Shown piece after piece: positions 4,243-5,693 of a stretch of 5,693 nt of DNA. Every line of letters starts with the position of its first letter. Position 1 is the first letter of the stretch. This stretch comes from Frankiales bacterium (GTDB taxonomy: Bacteria > Actinomycetota > Actinomycetes > Mycobacteriales > SCTD01), in assembly GCA_025464795.1 (NCBI GenBank), contig JAODNB010000232.1, forward strand, positions 1 through 5,693. The letters are read 5' to 3'. The position numbers and the translations under genes were made by a program. The notes beneath the pieces were generated by a model. It had not been told where the DNA came from. It saw only the letters and a list, made by a program, of their open reading frames with translations, and did not search any database.

Positions 4243-5693
4243 TCAGCCGCGTTCGATGAAGGCCTTCTCCTCGGCCCGGTGGATCGCGTCGACGGCGAGT
4301 CTCAGTGCCGGATGCCCTTCGAGGTCAGGGTCGTGAGCCACGATCTCGACGGCCCGGGCCCGCGCCTCCTCGATGAGCTCGAGGTCGGCGAGCTTGAGGA
4401 AGCGCAGCGATGAGCGCCTCCCGGACTGGTCTGTCCCCAGCACGTCGCCCTCGGCGCGGACCTTGAGGTCGAGCTCACTGAGGGCGAAGCCGTCGGTCGT
4501 GGCTGCGACGGCTTCGAGCCGTGCATAGGCAGAGGAACCAGCCGGCGCCTCTGTGACGAGGTAGCAGGTGCCGGCGTGACCACCGCGTCCGATGCGACCT
4601 CGGAGCTGGTGCAGCTGGCTGATGCCGAAGCGCTCCGCATCCATGACCAGCATGACCGTCGCGTTCGGCACGTCGACGCCGACCTCGATGACGGTCGTCG
4701 ACACGAGGACCTCGATGTCGCCCTGCGTGAAGCGGCCCATGACCTCGTCCTTGGCCTCACTCGACATCCGCCCGTGCAGGGCCTCGGAGCGAAGGCCCGG
4801 CAGGTAGTGCTGCTGGAGGCCGCCGAGGACGTCGACGACAGACAGCGGAGGCCGCTGACCGCTGTCGTCCTTGGTTGGTTCTTCGTCTCCGATCCGCGGG
4901 CACACGACGAAGGCCTGCCTGCCATCTCCGACCTCTCGCTGGATGTGCAGCATCGCGTCCCGAAGCGCCTGCGTCTTGTTGCGCACCAGGCGCGTCGCGA
5001 TCGGTGCCCGACCGCGAGGCAGCTCTCGCAGCGTCGAGACCTCAAGGTCGCCGAAGACGGTCATGGCTACGGTGCGCGGGATCGGGGTCGCCGTCATCAC
5101 CAGGACGTGAGGGTGATCTCCCTTGGCCCGTAGGGCTTCTCGCTGCTCGACACCAAAGCGGTGCTGCTCATCCACGACGACCAGACCGAGGTCGTGGAAC
5201 TCCACGCCCTCGCTCATGAGGGCGTGGGTGCCGACGACGATGCCCGCCTCACCGGAGGCGATCTCGCCGAGGGCCCGCTTGCGCGCTGCTCCCTGCACCG
5301 ATCCGGTGAGCAGGCTGATCCGGGTGGCGACCTCGGGGCTGCCGAGCTCGCCCGCGGTCGCAAGGTCGCCGAGCAGCAGGCCCAAAGACCGGGCGTGCTG
5401 TTGCGCGAGGACCTCCGTCGGTGCGAGCAGCGCCGCCTGGCCGCCGGAGTCGACGACGTTGAGCATCGCGCGGAGGGCGACGACCGTCTTGCCGCTGCCG
5501 ACCTCGCCCTGGAGGAGGCGGTGCATCGGGTGCGGTCGCGACAGCTCGGTGTGCAGGAGCTTGCCGATCTGTGTCTGCCCCTCGGTCAGGACCCAGGGAC
5601 ACCGGGCGTCGAAGAGGTCGAGGACGCCGCCCAGGCACCCGGCTCGCGCGGTACCGCCCTGGTTCTCGAGAGCCTTGCGCCGCTGGGCGAGGA
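4243..5693 (-). CDS. recG: ATP-dependent DNA helicase RecG, C-terminal part
   Basis: RecG remodels stalled replication forks and Holliday junctions using ATP. The gene is cut by the window edge. The frame stays open to 5691 with RecG-like sequence (LAQRRKALENQ, then LTEGQTQIGKLL), so the ATG at 5524-5526 is an internal Met and the N-terminal wedge domain lies outside. The 482 visible residues hold the helicase core. Numbering from the first full codon: motif I GEVGSGKT (62-69), the following APTEVLAQQH motif, motif II DEQHRFG (174-180), motif III TATPIPRT (200-207), motif V TTVIEVGVDVP (332-342) and motif VI QLHQLRGRIGRG (359-370). The C-terminal RecG region follows, with DGFALSELDLK (400-410) and GDVLGTDQSG (415-424), and the protein ends in IERG. 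All catalytic motifs are intact. It is the first visible gene of the minus-strand run and precedes rsmD by 57 nt, the common actinobacterial arrangement. Confidence 0.96.
   Translation of the reverse strand, partial: LAQRRKALENQGGTARAGCLGGVLDLFDARCPWVLTEGQTQIGKLLHTELSRPHPMHRLLQGEVGSGKTVVALRAMLNVVDSGGQAALLAPTEVLAQQHARSLGLLLGDLATAGELGSPEVATRISLLTGSVQGAARKRALGEIASGEAGIVVGTHALMSEGVEFHDLGLVVVDEQHRFGVEQREALRAKGDHPHVLVMTATPIPRTVAMTVFGDLEVSTLRELPRGRAPIATRLVRNKTQALRDAMLHIQREVGDGRQAFVVCPRIGDEEPTKDDSGQRPPLSVVDVLGGLQQHYLPGLRSEALHGRMSSEAKDEVMGRFTQGDIEVLVSTTVIEVGVDVPNATVMLVMDAERFGISQLHQLRGRIGRGGHAGTCYLVTEAPAGSSAYARLEAVAATTDGFALSELDLKVRAEGDVLGTDQSGRRSSLRFLKLADLELIEEARARAVEIVAHDPDLEGHPALRLAVDAIHRAEEKAFIERG

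Noticed and set aside
4243..5526. RecG starting at the Met at 5524-5526 as a complete 427-residue protein
   Set aside because: The frame continues with RecG-like sequence to the window edge, and Walker A would fall only about 7 residues from the start. It is an internal Met of a truncated gene.
1..5693. CRISPR array, tRNA or rRNA genes, insertion sequences, phage or defence genes
   Set aside because: I saw no direct repeat array, tRNA-like cloverleaf, transposase motif or terminal repeats. Nearly the whole window is filled by conserved housekeeping genes with uniform composition.

Overview
The window is very GC-rich. All nine genes I can support read on the minus strand, so gene order runs from the right end of the window to the left. 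The content and order point to a high-GC actinobacterium: recG, rsmD, coaD, a SepIVA/DivIVA-like coiled-coil gene, a DUF177/YceD gene, rpmF, an acyl carrier protein gene, rnc, mutM. From memory, this is the usual actinobacterial order that leads on to smc. The base composition, frequent GTG/TTG starts and the actinobacterial type of L32 fit. I cannot name the genus.

Right part (about 3159-5693): the C-terminal two thirds of RecG helicase, whose start lies beyond the window. It is followed after 57 nt by rsmD (16S rRNA guanine-N2 methyltransferase) and 7 nt later by coaD (phosphopantetheine adenylyltransferase). Middle part (1994-3145): a short SepIVA-like coiled-coil protein with a perfect Shine-Dalgarno, then the DUF177 protein, whose TAG directly abuts the ATG of rpmF. 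Left part (10-1993): rpmF, a small acyl carrier protein, rnc (RNase III) and mutM (formamidopyrimidine-DNA glycosylase), spaced 19 nt, a 4-nt overlap and an 8-nt overlap.

The spacing suggests one or two transcription units. The 57-nt gap at 4186-4242 and the 45-nt gap at 2594-2638 are the only places with room for a promoter, and neither shows a convincing one. The genes serve ribosome building (rsmD, DUF177, L32, RNase III), coenzyme A and acyl carrier function (coaD, acp), DNA repair (recG, mutM), and probably cell-envelope growth or division (the SepIVA-like gene). The acp between rpmF and rnc looks like a remnant of the plsX-fab-acp-rnc arrangement known from other bacteria.

This is an ordinary housekeeping region. 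I found no mobile element, CRISPR array, RNA gene or defence system, and no evidence of an undescribed system. Points worth a second look are start-site and translation-coupling details, a changed zinc ligand pattern in L32, the short SepIVA-like protein, and a three-codon open frame with a perfect Shine-Dalgarno just ahead of rsmD.
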